Positions 1-8,337 of a stretch of DNA of 11,365 bases are shown here, piece by piece (the stretch's first letter is position 1; each line of letters starts with the position of its first letter). The notes below the pieces were generated by a model, which was given only the letters and a program-made list of their open reading frames with translations, had not been told where the DNA came from and ran no database searches. Both the position numbers and the translations under genes were made by a program. The DNA comes from an uncultured Clostridia bacterium (GTDB lineage: Bacteria; Bacillota; Clostridia; TANB77; CAG-508), in the NCBI GenBank assembly GCA_934122125.1, contig CAKOVW010000036.1:1-11365 (forward strand), given 5' to 3'.

Positions 1-37
1 GGTTGGAGCGATAAAAAATATTATATATTATTGTATA

Positions 38-589
38 TTATAAATTTAAAAGATTCACAACCTCTTTTAAATCTTTCCAAAACTCAATCTTCTTATTTTC
101 ATCTCTAAGCAACGCAGCAGGATGCCAAGTAGGCATATACTTTATACCTTTTTGCTCTATCCATTTGCCCCTACTAGCTGTAATAGAATACTCTTTCCCT
201 AACACATTTTTTAAAGCTGTACTTCCTAAAAGAACTATTACTTTAGGTTTTACAAGAATTACTTGATTACGCAAATAATTTAAGCAAACCTCTGCTTCAT
301 CTTGTTCTGGCACTCTATTAGCAGGCGGTCTACATTTCACTATGTTCGTTATATACACTTCTTGTCTTTTTATGCCTAATCCTTGAAATGCCTTATTCAT
401 AAGTTGCCCTGCTTTTCCAACAAAAGGAAGCCCTTGGGTATCTTCATCTGCCCCAGGACCTTCTCCTATAAACATCAAATCAGCTTGTTTATTCCCTTCT
501 CCAAAAACAATATTTTTTCTTGTTGAACATAATTTACATCTATTACAATTTTTTATACTATTTTCTAAATCTTCCCAATTATCGTACAT
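38..589 (-). CDS. Family-4 (4Fe-4S) uracil-DNA glycosylase
   Basis: Removes uracil from DNA, the first step of base excision repair after cytosine deamination or dUTP misincorporation; cytoplasmic. The 183-residue length fits the single-domain family. The four expected Fe-S cysteines are present: C15 and C18 (C-x2-C) near the N-terminus, then C86 (in KCRPPANR) and C102. The active-site motif GEGPGADED is at 42-50, and the second motif HPAALLR at 156-162, following the conserved TW. The ATG at 589 is preceded by a modest TAAGGAAA ribosome site about 10 bases upstream. It is the last gene of the minus-strand series but has its own promoter 30-58 bases before the start, so it need not depend on the upstream operon. 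No sign of damage. A weaker alternative is the related family-5 enzyme, but the motif spacing fits family 4. Confidence 0.93.
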   Translation of the reverse strand: MYDNWEDLENSIKNCNRCKLCSTRKNIVFGEGNKQADLMFIGEGPGADEDTQGLPFVGKAGQLMNKAFQGLGIKRQEVYITNIVKCRPPANRVPEQDEAEVCLNYLRNQVILVKPKVIVLLGSTALKNVLGKEYSITASRGKWIEQKGIKYMPTWHPAALLRDENKKIEFWKDLKEVVNLLNL

Positions 590-618
590 TTTTTATTTCC
601 TTATTTCCTATATTAGTT

Positions 619-647
619 AGTATAATATATCCATTTATAAAAGTCAA
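619..647 (-). promoter_or_regulatory. Sigma-A-type promoter for the uracil-DNA glycosylase gene
   Basis: On the minus strand, TTGACT (647-642) and TATACT (624-619) are separated by exactly 17 bases. Each box differs from the vegetative consensus at a single base. It lies in the 83-base gap after the carboxypeptidase gene and 30 bases before the glycosylase start codon. This suggests separate, probably constitutive expression. Read from sequence only; no transcription start is known. Confidence 0.75.
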
Positions 648-672
648 TATAATCCAAACATTTTTTTGTGTT

Positions 673-1584
673 TTATTTTACACAATTTTCCAGTAATTCT
701 ATTTTGTTTTCTAAATTAGTATCAATCTTTGCCATTGTTCCAATTGGTATAACAGTTTTCTTATCTATATGTCCAAAATTATTAGATTTTATTATTGGAA
801 AACTGTATTCTCCATCTAATGTATCTAACAAGATTTTTTCTATACTCACTGCTCCATCATAATTTCCAAGCCAAATTCCCTTTATTTTATCAAATACTCC
901 ATTTTGTTTCATATGATAAAAATAATTGCTAACTAACTCTGGTGGTGTTTCAACAAATAGCTCTTCTAAAAATAGTATTTTATCTGTAAAATCAATACTA
1001 TATTTCCCACATACCATTTCATTTACTAAACTTAAATTTCCACCAACTAAAATTCCTTTTGCTTTTCCGTCTTTAATTGTAACATATCCATCATCTGCTT
1101 GTCCAAGGCTTAACCCACCTTCCACAAACCTTTTCATTACTTCTTCATAACCGTACTTAGTTTGCCATGAGGTTAATGCTTTAAATGTTGGTCCATGAAA
1201 TGTTACTAATCCAGTTTTAGCATAAATTGCATTTAAAAGTGATGTTGAATCACTAAATCCACATATTATTTTTGGATGATATTTTATTGTATCATAATCT
1301 AAATAGTCAAATGTAGAGTTTGAGTTAAATCCTCCTGATATGCAAAATATAGCCTTTATTTCGTCATCTTGGAACATATAATTTATATCTTCTGCTTTTT
1401 GTTTTGCAGTTGCTGAATACCCTAATTCATTTGATACTGCATTTTGTGCAAATTTAATTTTAAATCCTGAACTTTCCATAAGCATTATTGAGTTATTTAT
1501 TGTTTCCAAATCCTCTTTTAATATTGGGCTTGATGGTGCTATCAAACCAATAGTATCATCTTTTTTCAATTTTTCAGGTATCAT
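673..1584 (-). CDS. S66-family LD-carboxypeptidase (LdcA/MccF-like)
   Basis: Serine peptidase of family S66, which includes LdcA (removes the terminal D-Ala from cytoplasmic muropeptide tetrapeptides during peptidoglycan recycling) and MccF (cleaves microcin C-type peptide-nucleotides). The 303 residues cover the family's full length. The N-terminal strand TIGLIAPSSP is at 11-20. The nucleophile elbow GFSDSTSLL places the likely catalytic serine at S111. The family Glu lies in the LFLEELFVE segment (about 204-212), and the likely catalytic histidine is H272 in FGHIDKKTVIPIG. There is no signal peptide, so it is cytoplasmic. The ATG at 1584 has a perfect AGGAGGT site. The gene starts 9 bases after the pgeF stop, and that stop lies inside its ribosome site, so the two are probably translationally coupled. 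Coupling to pgeF favours a peptidoglycan role over microcin immunity, but the substrate cannot be read from sequence. Confidence 0.88.
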   Translation of the reverse strand: MIPEKLKKDDTIGLIAPSSPILKEDLETINNSIMLMESSGFKIKFAQNAVSNELGYSATAKQKAEDINYMFQDDEIKAIFCISGGFNSNSTFDYLDYDTIKYHPKIICGFSDSTSLLNAIYAKTGLVTFHGPTFKALTSWQTKYGYEEVMKRFVEGGLSLGQADDGYVTIKDGKAKGILVGGNLSLVNEMVCGKYSIDFTDKILFLEELFVETPPELVSNYFYHMKQNGVFDKIKGIWLGNYDGAVSIEKILLDTLDGEYSFPIIKSNNFGHIDKKTVIPIGTMAKIDTNLENKIELLENCVK

Positions 1585-1588
1585 AATT

Positions 1589-1596
1589 ACCTCCTA
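1589..1596 (-). promoter_or_regulatory. Ribosome binding site overlapping the pgeF stop codon
   Basis: On the minus strand TAGGAGGT contains the pgeF stop codon (TAG, 1596-1594) and the full Shine-Dalgarno of the carboxypeptidase gene, whose ATG follows four bases later. A ribosome terminating pgeF therefore sits on the next gene's start region, the usual arrangement for translational coupling. Confidence 0.85.
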
Positions 1597-2382
1597 TTTT
1601 ATAGCTATTATAGCTCCATTTACTCCAAAGTTTTTTCCATCTGCTCTATATGAATGAAACTCTTTTGAATGGCATACTGTGCAAATCCCACTATCTATAA
1701 TATTTTCTTCTTTTAATCCTTCTTTTTTCAGTAATTCTATATTTATTTTGGTTGTGTCAATATAATATTTTTGCTTGTTTTCCTTTTTATCTCCTAGTTT
1801 AATTACTTCATTTATGTTCTTTAAACTTTTGTACTTATTATAAAATAAATCTTTTACATCTTCATCAACTTCAAAACAGCATTGTCTTATGCTTGGACAT
1901 ATGCAACATATGATGTTCTCTGGTTCGCTTTGATATTCATCTTTCATTTTCTCTACTGCTTTTCCTATTATCCCTTTTAATGTTCCCCTCCAACCAGAAT
2001 GAACACTCCCAATTACCTTTCTAACTTGGTCATATAAAATCATTGAGGTACAATCCGCAGAAGTAGTCATTAATGCTATTTTTCTTTTATTAGTTATCAC
2101 TCCATCTACATCTTTTAGCTCATCAATTGCTTTAACCTTATCAATAGCTTCTACATTATCTGTATGTGTTTGATATGGTCTTACAACCGATATATCTTTT
2201 AAATTCAGTCTACTAAATATTTTATCACAGCTTTGATTAAAAGTAGATTTATTTTGTATTCTAAAGTTCAATTGATTATCGCTTCTCATTGTATAACAAT
2301 GTGTTATTTCTGGATGCTCTAACAATTTTTTAAACTGAATATATTCAATTCCATCTTTATTTTGATACACTATATTTTCCAC
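1594..2382 (-). CDS. pgeF: Peptidoglycan editing factor PgeF (YfiH/YlmD, laccase-domain family)
   Basis: Family DUF152/Cu-oxidase_4. In E. coli the homologue YfiH/PgeF corrects UDP-MurNAc that has received L-Ser in place of L-Ala; other members show purine nucleoside phosphorylase or adenosine deaminase activity. The 262-residue length is typical. The three expected metal-binding residues are visible: H73 in QTHTDNV, C111 in SADC and H128 in HSGWRGT. The C-terminal family signature DSGICTVC...FHSYRADGKNFG covers 230-253. The start is a GTG at 2382. An AAGGAGG site sits upstream with a rather long spacing (about 13 bases), so translation may be weak. The gene lies 36 bases after addB with no promoter visible between them and is coupled to the S66 carboxypeptidase, giving a two-gene peptidoglycan precursor/recycling module. 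Confidence 0.9.
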   Translation of the reverse strand: MENIVYQNKDGIEYIQFKKLLEHPEITHCYTMRSDNQLNFRIQNKSTFNQSCDKIFSRLNLKDISVVRPYQTHTDNVEAIDKVKAIDELKDVDGVITNKRKIALMTTSADCTSMILYDQVRKVIGSVHSGWRGTLKGIIGKAVEKMKDEYQSEPENIICCICPSIRQCCFEVDEDVKDLFYNKYKSLKNINEVIKLGDKKENKQKYYIDTTKINIELLKKEGLKEENIIDSGICTVCHSKEFHSYRADGKNFGVNGAIIAIK

Positions 2383-2418
2383 TTGTATTTTATTTCCTCC
2401 TTATGATTATAAAGCAAG

Positions 2419-5400
2419 TTATTCTTGACAAATTTTAGTCAATACTTTTTCTTTATTAACATTTGGTATGTAGTTGTAATTATTTTTTGTAGTTTGATTA
2501 AACTGGCAAATAGCTTTATAACTGCAGTATTCGCAAGGTGTTTTCTTATCCCTAGTTCTATAATATGGTTCAATTCCAATGTTTCCATTTAAAATTTCTT
2601 CTGAAATTTGTTTTATAATTTTTTCCATATAATTTTGTAAGTTTTCAAATTGTTTTCTATTCAATGTATTTGGCTTATCACTAACTTCCCCATCTTTTCC
2701 TATATATGCTGGAACAACATTAGAACTACCAGATACTAAATTTGTGTCCATTTTTCTTACAATATTACTATCTGCAAGTATAAGACCTTGCATTTTAAAT
2801 TGTTTTCTAAGTTCTTCTGTAATTTCTTCATCAGTCATATTTGGATTTGCATTTAATACTGGATCTATTAAATTAAAATACAATGCTCCTGCTGGTGTTA
2901 CTTCCTCGTTTTCACAAGCAGCATCCAAATATGTTAATAATTGAAGTTGTAAACCTGCATACACTTCATTTAGATTTATATTTTTTATTGATGATTTATA
3001 ATCTATTATTCTAATATAATTTCCATCTGCAGTTTTTGCTATATCTAATCTATCAATTTTCCCAGTTATCTCAACTTTTTTGCCATCTTTTAATTCATAT
3101 ATAATTGGCTCATATTGACCACCTTGTTTAAATTCAAGTTCATGTCCTAGCACTTCAAATTCACTATATTTTAAACTATCTACAATATATTTCATAGATT
3201 TTGTAATTACTTTTTTTAGCCTTTGAGCTAATATTCTGTATTTTGGAATACTATTAAATATATCATATTTTTTTAATGCTAGTTTTTCTTCAACAATAGC
3301 TTCTGTAATTTGTTTTATTTGTTCTTCTTCAATATTTTTTACAGATATATTTAATTCGTCTAATCTTTCAAAAAAGCTATCTATTACTTCATGCATTAAG
3401 TTTCCTGTATCAACAGCTTCCACATTAAAGCTATCTTTTTCTTTTAGTTTTAAGCCATATTTTAAATAATATGAAAAAGCACAAGCCTGATATTGTTCTA
3501 GTCTTGACACACTTGTTTTTAAAGTATTACCATATAATTTTTCTAATTTATTCTGCTTTAATTTTTCTGGTTCATTTTTATATTGTAAAGCTCTTATTGC
3601 TGACTCTAATTTTGTTTTATAGTTAACTTGATAATAATTATATACATCAAACCAAACAGGTTCTATTTCCTCACCCTGAGTAAAATTTCTTAAATTTACT
3701 AATAATTCATCAAATGTAGTTTTAAAAAGTAATACTTCACTTTTTCTTTCTATTACATCACTTTGTTCTTTTATGTTCGGAAATATTCTTTTAATTTTAT
3801 TTATTAGTATTGATGCTCTTAAAGATTTTCCTTCTGCATCTGATGAAGCATAAGATAAATAAAGTTTTTCCTCAGCTGTTGTAAATGCTTTATAAATATT
3901 AAAATTGTCATCATAAATCTGCTCTATTGTTCCTTTTGCAAGTTCTATTCCTTGCTCTTTTAATATGTTTCTATCTTTATCATCTAAAAATCCTTCATCT
4001 TTTTGTATACTTGGGAAACTTCCATCATTTAAACCTATAATAAATACTGCCTTTACTTTGTGTGATCTTGAACGGTCTACATCTCCTACTATTACTTGGT
4101 CTGCAGTTGCAGGAATTGTGCCCAAATCACTTTGGTTAAAGCCCATTTTTAATATTTTTGCATATCTATCAAAAGTTATATTTTTATTACCTAAAACTAG
4201 TACTATTTCATCAAATAAATCTGTTAAAATTTTAATACTTAATTCATATTGTTTTGCAATTTCTAATTCATTATTTTGTTTCAATTCTTCAATTTTAGTT
4301 TCTAGCTTTTCATATATATTATTTTGGACTAAAAATTCATATAATCCAGTGGTTATTTCTTTTACTGTTTTTAATCCAGCTAACTGTTTTTTGAATTTCA
4401 AAAGAGGTTCTACAACTTTATCTCTTGCATATATTATTTGCTTTTGTTGTTCTTCTGTTTCATTGTAAAAGTTCCATTCTTTTGCATACCATTTGCTTCC
4501 TTTTATGCCCCATTTTAAGCAATAATTTTCTAATATTGCTATTTCTTGTGTATCTAAATCTAATAATCCTGTTTTTATATAACCAAAAACAGATTCATAA
4601 GACCAATTTTTCGCAAATATCTCTAATAAGCATAATACATATCTTACTAAAATATTGCTTCCTAAGTCTTTTTTCTCATCTATAAAAACTGGTATATTAT
4701 ATTGCTCAAAAATTGCTTTACACAAACTTGAATATGTATCTATATTCTTTGTAATTACAGCCATTTCTTCATATTTATAGCCTTTTTTTGCAAGTTTTGT
4801 TATTTGTATTGCAACATTTTCTATTTCAGAATATGGATTACTTGCCAAAAATATAGATAAGTTTTCATTTGGTTTGTCATATTTTTTATAAAAAGGTGAT
4901 GCCATATTTTCTGCTAAATGTTGTAATTCTTCAGTTTTAAATCTATATGGTGTATTTAAAAAAATTGGTTTTTCTACTTCTATTTGCTCTTGGTTTGCAA
5001 TTTCTAAAATCCTTTTTACTGTTTGTTTGTTGCTATAAAATGTGTCTATATCCGCATTTGTGTTCTCTTGTAAATTATCTGCACAAATTGTTATTGTAAT
5101 TTTGTGTGATATTCTCATAAGTTTTCTTAAAATTTCATACTCTTGCAAAGTGAAACCTGCAAATTCGTCAATATATATATCACAATTTTTAAATTCATTT
5201 GATTCTTCTAGCTCTTCTGATAAAAGAGTTAATCCATCATTTTCATCAATATATTGATTTTGAATTGATGTATTATATAAATCGTACAAAGTTGTAATAT
5301 CTTCAAGTTTTTTTTGTAAATATTTGTCTTGAGTATTTTTTGTAGCTTCTTTTAATGTATCTAATTGCACTTGGTGCTTTTTTAATTCAGTTAATTGCCT

Positions 5401-5760
5401 TGCTATCATCTCCACATTTTCATCCGACTTACCTAAAAATGAAAACTTATTATTTTCTGTTAGTAAAATATGGTCTATAAGCATTGCTTTGCCCGAACCA
5501 GATAAATTTATTCTCGTTTTTTTACCTACTTCTCCTAAAATCCTATATGCCATACGTGCAAACGTAATTACTTCTGCTGAAATCATACTTTGTGAAGAAG
5601 ATGTTTCAAGTAATTTTTGCTCTGCTGTATATGAAAATTGCTCTGGTGTAATTACTTTTATTTTGTATGGACTTTTTTGTTTTATTTGTTCATTTATTTG
5701 ATTAAAAATATATGTACTTTTTCCTGTACCTGATGTTCCATATACAATTTGAATACTCAA
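2419..5760 (-). CDS. addB: ATP-dependent helicase/nuclease subunit AddB
   Basis: AddB is one half of the AddAB complex that unwinds and resects double-strand breaks for RecA, the Gram-positive counterpart of RecBCD. The Walker A motif GTSGTGKST is at residues 8-16. The middle is a degenerate UvrD-like helicase. The C-terminus carries a RecB-type nuclease with GNLMHEVIDSF (about 786-796), GKIDRLD (901-907), IIDYKSS (918-924) and a Q-x(n)-Y helix after it. The AddB-specific Fe-S cysteines are intact: C760, then C1076, C1079 and C1085. Length 1113 residues, close to B. subtilis AddB. I place the start at the TTG at 5760, because AAGGGGAGA lies just upstream and the protein then begins MSIQIVYG, as AddB proteins usually do. 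A TTG further out at 5778 lacks such a site. AddA, normally the adjacent gene, does not follow; pgeF does. Confidence 0.95.
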   Translation of the reverse strand: MSIQIVYGTSGTGKSTYIFNQINEQIKQKSPYKIKVITPEQFSYTAEQKLLETSSSQSMISAEVITFARMAYRILGEVGKKTRINLSGSGKAMLIDHILLTENNKFSFLGKSDENVEMIARQLTELKKHQVQLDTLKEATKNTQDKYLQKKLEDITTLYDLYNTSIQNQYIDENDGLTLLSEELEESNEFKNCDIYIDEFAGFTLQEYEILRKLMRISHKITITICADNLQENTNADIDTFYSNKQTVKRILEIANQEQIEVEKPIFLNTPYRFKTEELQHLAENMASPFYKKYDKPNENLSIFLASNPYSEIENVAIQITKLAKKGYKYEEMAVITKNIDTYSSLCKAIFEQYNIPVFIDEKKDLGSNILVRYVLCLLEIFAKNWSYESVFGYIKTGLLDLDTQEIAILENYCLKWGIKGSKWYAKEWNFYNETEEQQKQIIYARDKVVEPLLKFKKQLAGLKTVKEITTGLYEFLVQNNIYEKLETKIEELKQNNELEIAKQYELSIKILTDLFDEIVLVLGNKNITFDRYAKILKMGFNQSDLGTIPATADQVIVGDVDRSRSHKVKAVFIIGLNDGSFPSIQKDEGFLDDKDRNILKEQGIELAKGTIEQIYDDNFNIYKAFTTAEEKLYLSYASSDAEGKSLRASILINKIKRIFPNIKEQSDVIERKSEVLLFKTTFDELLVNLRNFTQGEEIEPVWFDVYNYYQVNYKTKLESAIRALQYKNEPEKLKQNKLEKLYGNTLKTSVSRLEQYQACAFSYYLKYGLKLKEKDSFNVEAVDTGNLMHEVIDSFFERLDELNISVKNIEEEQIKQITEAIVEEKLALKKYDIFNSIPKYRILAQRLKKVITKSMKYIVDSLKYSEFEVLGHELEFKQGGQYEPIIYELKDGKKVEITGKIDRLDIAKTADGNYIRIIDYKSSIKNINLNEVYAGLQLQLLTYLDAACENEEVTPAGALYFNLIDPVLNANPNMTDEEITEELRKQFKMQGLILADSNIVRKMDTNLVSGSSNVVPAYIGKDGEVSDKPNTLNRKQFENLQNYMEKIIKQISEEILNGNIGIEPYYRTRDKKTPCEYCSYKAICQFNQTTKNNYNYIPNVNKEKVLTKICQE

Positions 5761-5797
5761 AACTCTCTCCCCTTTCAATTTGTGAAAATCATTTACT

Positions 5798-5921
5798 GTT
5801 CAAAAAAGAATTATTAGTTGACTAGGCAGACTTTATTTGAAAGGCAAGGGCGCATACGTAGTGTATGTAACCGCGTTTCAAATAAAGTCTAACGACGTCA
5901 AATGATGATTATTTTTTGAAC
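5798..5921. repeat. 124-bp imperfect palindrome between ogg and addB
   Basis: The left arm (5798-5842) and right arm (5876-5921) are inverted copies matching at about 36 of 45 positions by hand alignment. The outer ends are GTTCAAAAAA and TTTTTTGAAC. The inner 15 bases AGACTTTATTTGAAA (5828-5842) match 5876-5890 exactly. The 33-base centre is GC-richer and holds its own small hairpin, CATAC/GTATG (5853-5857 with 5863-5867). The element fills nearly all of the 166-base gap between the ogg stop and the addB start. It may be a palindromic intergenic repeat or small non-autonomous transposable element, or a structured RNA affecting ogg or addB. It is not a textbook terminator because the T-run is far from the inner stem. 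No clear target duplication was seen. Confidence 0.8.
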
Positions 5922-5926
5922 AAAAC

Positions 5927-6790
5927 TTACGCTTCACGTTTCCAATAGAATAAATACTGCTGTGCCAATCCTGCTAAATCGCCATACTTTTCTGTTGCTA
6001 GCTTTTCTATTTCATCTCTTTTTAATTTTGTTTCATCAGGTAATTTGAAATATAAATCATTCATAACTCTTCTTACCCAAACATCTACTGGAAATACATC
6101 TAAACATTTTAATGTTGAAAACAGCATTATACAATCTGCTACTTTTGGTCCAACTCCTGGTAACGTTAGCAAAATTTCCTTTATTTTTTTACTATCTTTT
6201 TCCTGTTCTAGTTTCTCTAAATCTATCTGCTTTGATACAACTAATTTTGTTGTATCATATATTCTTTTATCCCTAAAGCCTAATCCCAAAGCTCTTAAGT
6301 CTTCTACACTTGCTTTTGCCAATTGTTCTGGTGTTGGAAATGTGTAATACTCGTTTCCTTTCCATTCTATTTTATTTCCATACCTTTTTGACATTCTTTC
6401 TATTATTCCTTTTATTCTTGGAATATTATTATTGGCTGATATTATGAAAGATATTGTTGTTTCCCACAAATCTTGATTTAGTAACCTTATTCCGCTTCCA
6501 TAATCAATGCTATTTTTTAATGGTTCATCTATTTTAGATAGCTGTTTTTTTATCTCGTCATAATCTCTTTCTAAGTCAAAATATTTTGTTACTATTTCCT
6601 TTATATCTCCATCACAAATACCATCAAATATAATCTGATGGTTTTGTTCTTTTACATTTAATACATTGTTTTTGAAAACTCCTGTATAGCTTCCGTCTAG
6701 CTCTTCATTCCATCTAAAGCATTGTCCACATTCAAATATGTGCTTCAACACAAAGCTCCCGTTGTTTTCTATTTTGTATTGTTGTTCCAT
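5927..6790 (-). CDS. ogg: 8-oxoguanine DNA glycosylase/AP lyase (Ogg1 type)
   Basis: Bifunctional glycosylase that excises 8-oxoguanine and cleaves the strand at the abasic site. The N-terminal OGG domain has FECGQCFRW at 19-27. The HhH-GPD core carries FIISANNNIPRIKGII (115-130), the hairpin LPGVGPKVADC with the catalytic lysine K216, and the essential aspartate D236 in FPVDVWV. Both catalytic residues match Ogg1, which sets it apart from monofunctional AlkA. There is no C-terminal Fe-S cluster, as expected. The 287-residue start at ATG 6790 is chosen because AGAGGAG lies 6 bases upstream. The open frame extends upstream into the kinase gene, but that extension is not homologous to the family. 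The gene begins 19 bases after the histidine kinase stop, so it is probably co-transcribed with the two-component system. Confidence 0.93.
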   Translation of the reverse strand: MEQQYKIENNGSFVLKHIFECGQCFRWNEELDGSYTGVFKNNVLNVKEQNHQIIFDGICDGDIKEIVTKYFDLERDYDEIKKQLSKIDEPLKNSIDYGSGIRLLNQDLWETTISFIISANNNIPRIKGIIERMSKRYGNKIEWKGNEYYTFPTPEQLAKASVEDLRALGLGFRDKRIYDTTKLVVSKQIDLEKLEQEKDSKKIKEILLTLPGVGPKVADCIMLFSTLKCLDVFPVDVWVRRVMNDLYFKLPDETKLKRDEIEKLATEKYGDLAGLAQQYLFYWKREA

Positions 6791-6809
6791 TTTTTTCTCC
6801 TCTTTATTT

Positions 6810-8324
6810 TTATGGAGCACACTGTGCTCCGCTACAATTTTGCGTAGAGATGTCAAAATAAAACTCTACTCCATTAGAAAGATTTTGCACTCCATATTCA
6901 TTTTGATAATTATTTTGTATAGCTTTTACTATTGATAATCCTATTCCGCTTCCACTATTTTCACGATTACGTGAATCATCTACTTTATAAAATCTTCCCC
7001 AAATTCTAGTCAAGTCCTCTTCCGGTATTTTATCTCCTGTATTAAATACATCTACTCTAACTTTGTTATTTACATATTTTATTGTGATTTTTATCTGCTT
7101 TTTGCCGTCTACTTCCTTTGCATGTTTTATTGCGTTTGTAAAATAATTAGTCATTACTTGTTCTATATAAAAATCATCTGCATATACATAAATATGTTCT
7201 TTCTCATCAAATATTACTTGTATATTGTTTTCTTCAAGCATTACATTGCATTTTCTAATAACCTCATTTATTAATTCTACAACATCAAACTCTTCATCTG
7301 TAAATTCTCTTTTTCCATACTCAAGTTTCATTAACTCTAATAGTTGCTTTACTAATACATCCATTTTATTTGACTCGTCTAGTATTACTTCTGCATAAAA
7401 TTTTCTAGACTCATCATCTGTGTTTACATTTTCTATTAGCCCCTCTGCATACCCTTGTATCAAAGCAATTGGAGTCTTTAGTTCATGTGATACATCTGAT
7501 ATAAATTGTTTTCTCATTTCATCTATTTTAGACTTTTCTTCAATATCTTTTTCAAGCTCACTATTAGTTTCTCTTAACTGATTTATAGTTGCCTCCAGTT
7601 TGTCTGACATAGTATTTATATTTCTTCCTAGCTCATTTATTTCATCATCTGAATCATTTATTCTATATTTTTGCTCAAAGTCCAACTTAGCCATCTTTTT
7701 AGTAATATCATTTAATTGCAAAATTGGTTCTGTAAATTTACGAGATATTAATGATGCAGCAAAGCCTGATATTATAATTGTTATTATTCCTATTGTAACT
7801 AAAGTTGTATTTGAAATTCTTACACTTTCTTCAATTGGAGCAATCGGAATTCTTATATATAAGCTATAACCATTATCTAATTTTCCATATAAAAGAATAT
7901 AGTTTAAGCTATTACTAGTATCATCTATTTTTCGTATGGTCATTTTTTCATCACTATAAAGCAAGGTTTTCCTTTCTTCAAGGTATGTTTTATATTTGCT
8001 CTCAATTGCTGTTATATTTGACAAGAAATCCTTGTTAGTTGAAAACAAAATTAAATCTGTATCTGCTTTTATTAATATGTCAAAATTATTTCTAAATGCT
8101 ACTTTTTTTAATTCAGTTTCTAAATTTATATCTAAATTTGGTTCTTTATAGTAATCATTTATTTTATCATACAATTCTTTGATTGTGTTTGTTTTACTGT
8201 ATATGTAAAAATTTTCTAATACCAGACTATTTATTGCTATTAAGCATATTACTAATACTGTAATAACTACACAAAGTATTAAAAATAGTCTAAATCTTAC
8301 TGACTTAAATTTTTCTTTAATCAT
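6810..8324 (-). CDS. Membrane sensor histidine kinase
   Basis: 504-residue kinase of the OmpR-partner type. Transmembrane segment 1 is at about 11-36, an extracellular sensor of ~135 residues follows, and transmembrane segment 2 is at about 172-193. Next come a HAMP linker (about 192-247), a coiled-coil and the HisKA domain with FISDVSHELKTP, phospho-acceptor H280. The ATP-binding domain has N393 and N397 in the N box, VFNTGDKIP (426-434) and the G2 box GSGIGLSIV (458-466). The extracellular part matches nothing I recognise, so the signal is unknown. The gene starts 13 bases after the response regulator stop with a GGAG site, and is followed by ogg. The last residues (CSGAQCAP) lie beyond the normal end of the ATPase fold and are encoded by a GC-rich palindrome. 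Kinase function is certain; its stimulus is not. Confidence 0.95.
   Translation of the reverse strand: MIKEKFKSVRFRLFLILCVVITVLVICLIAINSLVLENFYIYSKTNTIKELYDKINDYYKEPNLDINLETELKKVAFRNNFDILIKADTDLILFSTNKDFLSNITAIESKYKTYLEERKTLLYSDEKMTIRKIDDTSNSLNYILLYGKLDNGYSLYIRIPIAPIEESVRISNTTLVTIGIITIIISGFAASLISRKFTEPILQLNDITKKMAKLDFEQKYRINDSDDEINELGRNINTMSDKLEATINQLRETNSELEKDIEEKSKIDEMRKQFISDVSHELKTPIALIQGYAEGLIENVNTDDESRKFYAEVILDESNKMDVLVKQLLELMKLEYGKREFTDEEFDVVELINEVIRKCNVMLEENNIQVIFDEKEHIYVYADDFYIEQVMTNYFTNAIKHAKEVDGKKQIKITIKYVNNKVRVDVFNTGDKIPEEDLTRIWGRFYKVDDSRNRENSGSGIGLSIVKAIQNNYQNEYGVQNLSNGVEFYFDISTQNCSGAQCAP
6814..6830. repeat. GC-rich perfect dyad at the kinase/ogg junction
   Basis: GGAGCACA and TGTGCTCC are 8-base perfect inverted arms around a single central base, in an otherwise AT-rich region. 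The dyad covers the last codons of the kinase gene and ends 24 bases before the ogg start codon. In the minus-strand RNA it could fold into a short hairpin just upstream of the ogg ribosome site. No T-run follows, so it is not a terminator. It could also be a protein-binding operator. Confidence 0.6.
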
Positions 8325-8337
8325 TATCTTGCTCCGT

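Noticed and set aside
1..37. GGTTGGAGCG at the left edge as a possible tRNA end
   Set aside because: Only the first ~10 bases are suggestive; no cloverleaf arm or CCA can be seen, and the rest is AT-rich spacer.
3965..4468. Open frame of 167 codons on the plus strand inside addB
   Set aside because: It lies wholly opposite a conserved part of addB and shows no motif; antisense shadow.
5798..5921. The large palindrome as a simple rho-independent terminator for ogg
   Set aside because: The strong inner stem has a 33-base loop and its T-run is about 25 bases away in the outer arm, unlike a standard terminator.
6791..6856. Longer N-terminus for the ogg product overlapping the kinase gene
   Set aside because: The extra 22 residues have no family counterpart, and a strong AGAGGAG site precedes the ATG at 6790.
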